Origin: CAZVCJ01 sp964625745
Lineage (GTDB): Bacteria; Chloroflexota; Anaerolineae; VGOG01
DNA length: 7,216 bases
NCBI GenBank assembly: GCA_964625745.1
Contig: CAZVCJ010000199.1
Coordinates: forward strand, 1-7,216
Direction of reading: 5' to 3'
Position numbers and translations under genes: made by a program
In this document: positions 5,118-7,216 of the stretch, piece by piece
Numbering within the stretch: the first letter of the stretch is position 1
Layout of the letters: every line of letters begins with the position of its first letter
The notes under the pieces: generated by a model
What the model saw: the letters and a program-made list of their open reading frames with translations, nothing else
Database searches by the model: none
Told to the model about the DNA's origin: nothing

Positions 5118-6326
5118 CCCTCTCATCAACCGCCACAACCCCCACAGGAGCCCACCAGCCAGGAGAGCCGCGCCGCCCAGGGCAATAGCTGCCGCCTCGG
5201 GCTGGATGCCTGGCATAACTACCTCCCCGTCGCCGTAGCTCTTGAAGAGCCGCCCCCATTTGGTCTCCAGAGCCGCCTCCACCCGCTTGCGCCCCACGAA
5301 GGGATACCAATAAACGTTGTGATAGAGATTGGAGGCCAGGTATGACCAGGGCACCAGCGGCGTCCGCAGGAGCAGGTGCTCGAAAGGCTTGAGGGGGCCG
5401 TGATAGATCATCTTCTGCCCGCGACTGGCGAAGGTGTCCTCCTGGATAAAACCCCAGTCCTCGGCCGAGATGTCGTAGCCCACGATTTCGATGTCTTTGG
5501 GATCGCCCACCCCCAGCCCCAGCTCGTGAGCCAATCGAATGAACTTGAGGGACATGGGGTCGAAGCCCTGGATTTTAGCGGAGATGGCATCAATCGCCAC
5601 CTGGTCTGCCGACGCCAGGATGATGTCCTTCTCGTGCCAGCGCATGGCTCGGGGGCCCGGCCCGTCGCCGGCAAAAGTGCCGTCCATCACGGCGAAGATG
5701 CCGGGATGGATCTCGTGCTGAATGGTCAGGAGATCCACGATGGCCTCGTCTATGACCGCGTGAGTCCAGTGGCGCTTCTCGGAGAGCAATCCGCCGAAGG
5801 CGTTCTTTATAGCCCCCGTGATGACGGTGAAGACGTGGGTTTTCACCGTCGGCAACTGGATGATGTTCTTGCCGATGAACATCCTGGGGATCTTGATCCC
5901 CTCCGGGTAGATGCGATCCAGCACCAGCATGGGCGCTTTCGGCTCGTAGACCGCCCACTCTACCTGAGGCTCGTAGAGATGGACGTTCCTCACGCCGTAT
6001 TGGTCCACGATGATCTTCTGCTTGTTGTTGCGCTCGGCCACGTATGCGTCCACGACGACGGTGTTGTTCTGTGCACCGATGAGATCCTGGTAGCCGTCGT
6101 CCTGCAGGGTCTTGATCACGCCCTCCAACTGCCAGGGCACCGTAGAGCAGGCCGGGTACCAGGTCTGCCAGGAGACGTTGATCTTGAGGATGGTCTCTAC
6201 ATCCTTGGACAAAGCTTGCTGATAGCCCGCCAGATGCATCAACTGGCGATAGTCTTCGAGCACCGTATCAGGGGTGGTCTTGAGCACGGCCACCTTGCCC
6301 CTGCCGGGGAAGTCTCTCACAGCCAT
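5097..6326 (-). CDS. DUF362-family protein with C-terminal membrane segment
   Basis: This 409-residue protein is assigned to DUF362 from its central block LPTVKTHVFTVITGAIKNAFGG (K162, T163, H164, then K174-N175-x-F-G), followed by an Asp-rich segment (MDGTFAGDGPGPR) and ADQVAIDAISAKI, which are recurrent in this family. The biochemical function of DUF362 is unsettled. Some members carry ferredoxin CxxC clusters, but none is present here. Residues about 377-401 (AAAIALGGAALLAGGLLWGLW) form one hydrophobic span followed by RLMRGR, suggesting a C-terminal anchor with a mostly cytoplasmic body. There is no N-terminal signal peptide. The ATG start at 6326 is backed by AAGGAG (complement of 6334-6339) 7 nt upstream. 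It lies 92 nt downstream of pheT and overlaps the PHP gene by 11 nt, so the two are likely co-transcribed, and possibly with pheT. Confidence 0.87.
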   Translation of the reverse strand: MAVRDFPGRGKVAVLKTTPDTVLEDYRQLMHLAGYQQALSKDVETILKINVSWQTWYPACSTVPWQLEGVIKTLQDDGYQDLIGAQNNTVVVDAYVAERNNKQKIIVDQYGVRNVHLYEPQVEWAVYEPKAPMLVLDRIYPEGIKIPRMFIGKNIIQLPTVKTHVFTVITGAIKNAFGGLLSEKRHWTHAVIDEAIVDLLTIQHEIHPGIFAVMDGTFAGDGPGPRAMRWHEKDIILASADQVAIDAISAKIQGFDPMSLKFIRLAHELGLGVGDPKDIEIVGYDISAEDWGFIQEDTFASRGQKMIYHGPLKPFEHLLLRTPLVPWSYLASNLYHNVYWYPFVGRKRVEAALETKWGRLFKSYGDGEVVMPGIQPEAAAIALGGAALLAGGLLWGLWRLMRGRLDIGD

Positions 6327-6343
6327 CGAAGTTCTCCTTTCAC

Positions 6344-6418
6344 CTCGTAGACTCGCAGATTTGTAGACTCGTTAAACTCGTTACTCATTGCCTCATTGCC
6401 CCGTTGACTCGTTGACTT
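6344..6418. repeat. Degenerate ~9-nt tandem repeat between pheT and the DUF362 gene
   Basis: Units such as GTAGACTCG, TTAAACTCG and CTCGTTGAC recur with a period near 9 nt across almost the whole intergenic gap, up to the pheT stop codon. Copies become less perfect in the middle (TTACTCATT, GCCTCATTG). There is no coding capacity and I see no convincing promoter within it. Confidence 0.7.
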
Positions 6419-7216
6419 TCACGCCCGCAGCTCAGCCCCTAGCTCCTCGGCCAGCCGCCGCACAATGCGCTCCTGCACCCTGGCCACTTCGTCATCGGTC
6501 AGAGTCCGATCCTCGGCCTGGTAGGTCAGGGAGTAGGCCAGGCTTTTCTTACCAGGTGGGATCTGCTCGCCCCGGTACAGGTCGAAGAGTTCGATCCGGC
6601 GCAGGAGCCTCCCGCCAGCCTCGACTATGGCCTCCTGCACCTTTTGGGCCGAGAAGCCCTCATCAACGACCAGAGCCAGGTCCTGGCTCACGGATGGGAA
6701 GCGAGGGATGGGTCGCATGGTGCGCACCTTGCCCACGGCTATCGCTTGGGCCAACAGAGCCTCCAGATCGAGCTCCAGCGCGCCGACGGGTTGCGCCGGC
6801 AGGTCAAAAGCCTCCCGCACCAGAGGATGCAGTTCCCCCACCACGCCCACCACGTCGTCCTCAACACTCACCTGGGCACAGCGGCCCGGATGGAAGGCGG
6901 AGTGCACCGCCGTGAACAGGCGGTGCTGGGAGCATTGCTCGAACGTCCCCTCCAGCCCCAGCCCGGCCAGCAAAGTTTCCACCACTCCCTTGAGGTCGTA
7001 GAAGCCCATGGGCGTGCCGTCCTGTCCCACCAGCCACGAGCGGGACTCGCGGGGGCCGGTCATCACCATGCCCAGCCGGAGCGGCTCGTCGGGCAGGATT
7101 TGCCCCTCCGCCGGCAGGTAGACCGCACCGATCTCGAAGATGGCCACCCGGTCGAGGAAGCGCAGGTTCTCGCGGGTGGTGTGGAGCAAGGAGGGGAGCA
7201 GCGTCTGCCGCAGGCA
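6419..7216 (-). CDS. pheT: Phenylalanyl-tRNA synthetase beta subunit, C-terminal part
   Basis: The frame is open through the right edge (its first TTG at 7189 is internal), so only the last 265 residues or so are seen. PheT pairs with PheS to charge tRNA-Phe. The visible part begins LRQTLLPSLL and RENLRF..AIFEIGAVY, which is the end of the synthetase-like core of the beta chain. It ends with a complete FDX-ACB anticodon-binding domain (about nt 6421-6712): PRFPSVSQDLALVVDE, then LLRRIELFDLYRGEQI, KKSLAYSLTYQ, RTLTDDEV and a C-terminal ELR. All the family landmarks are intact. pheS would be expected upstream, beyond the window. Confidence 0.95.
   Translation of the reverse strand, partial: CLRQTLLPSLLHTTRENLRFLDRVAIFEIGAVYLPAEGQILPDEPLRLGMVMTGPRESRSWLVGQDGTPMGFYDLKGVVETLLAGLGLEGTFEQCSQHRLFTAVHSAFHPGRCAQVSVEDDVVGVVGELHPLVREAFDLPAQPVGALELDLEALLAQAIAVGKVRTMRPIPRFPSVSQDLALVVDEGFSAQKVQEAIVEAGGRLLRRIELFDLYRGEQIPPGKKSLAYSLTYQAEDRTLTDDEVARVQERIVRRLAEELGAELRA

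Noticed and set aside
5376..6350. Long plus-strand open frame of 324 codons
   Set aside because: It lies wholly antisense to the DUF362 gene, which has family motifs and a good ribosome site. Such antisense frames are common in GC-rich DNA.
6327..6418. Possible promoter for the DUF362 gene within the repeat tract
   Set aside because: A TACAAA-like -10 can be picked, but no -35 fits at 16-18 nt; chance matches are expected in the repeat.

Overview
The window looks like a piece of a Chloroflexota (Anaerolineae-like) chromosome, probably from a metagenome. This is inferred from three things: two extracytoplasmic proteins with long Thr/Pro-rich linkers and a (Y/F)LPL-x-LKNY motif, degenerate short tandem repeats between genes, and a GC-rich Shine-Dalgarno-using gene style. 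There is no RNA gene, IS element, CRISPR array or phage gene. Most of the window is ordinary chromosomal housekeeping and surface-protein content.

Layout. Positions 1-1589 hold the 3' part of a large surface protein (CUB-like domain, T/P linker, PA14 domain). A 2-base frameshift breaks its PA14 domain near the end. Positions 1611-2257 hold a compact hicBA toxin-antitoxin operon with its own promoter (TTGCCA-17-TAGAAT). Two almost identical 25-nt hairpin cores flank it. Convergent to it at 2294-2779 is a YfcE/MJ0936-type metallophosphoesterase. Divergent from that gene, behind a second strong promoter (TTGCCA-17-TATACT), is a secreted protein at 2860-4416. It has two tandem copies of a roughly 195-residue jelly-roll-like domain, then T/P-rich sequence. 

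From 7216 down to 4445 on the minus strand lie, in transcription order, the 3' end of pheT (phenylalanyl-tRNA synthetase beta chain), a DUF362 protein with a C-terminal membrane segment, and a PHP-domain metal-dependent phosphoesterase. The last two overlap by 11 nt and are probably translationally coupled. The junction is built from a 14-nt direct repeat that supplies both the stop of one gene and the TTG start of the next. The pheT-DUF362 gap is filled by a degenerate repeat of about 9 nt.

No clear new multi-gene system is visible. The items most worth checking are the PA14 frameshift, the paired hairpins around hicBA, the cysteines found in only one copy of the duplicated domain, the shared LPLxLKNY motif, and the two short-repeat tracts between genes.
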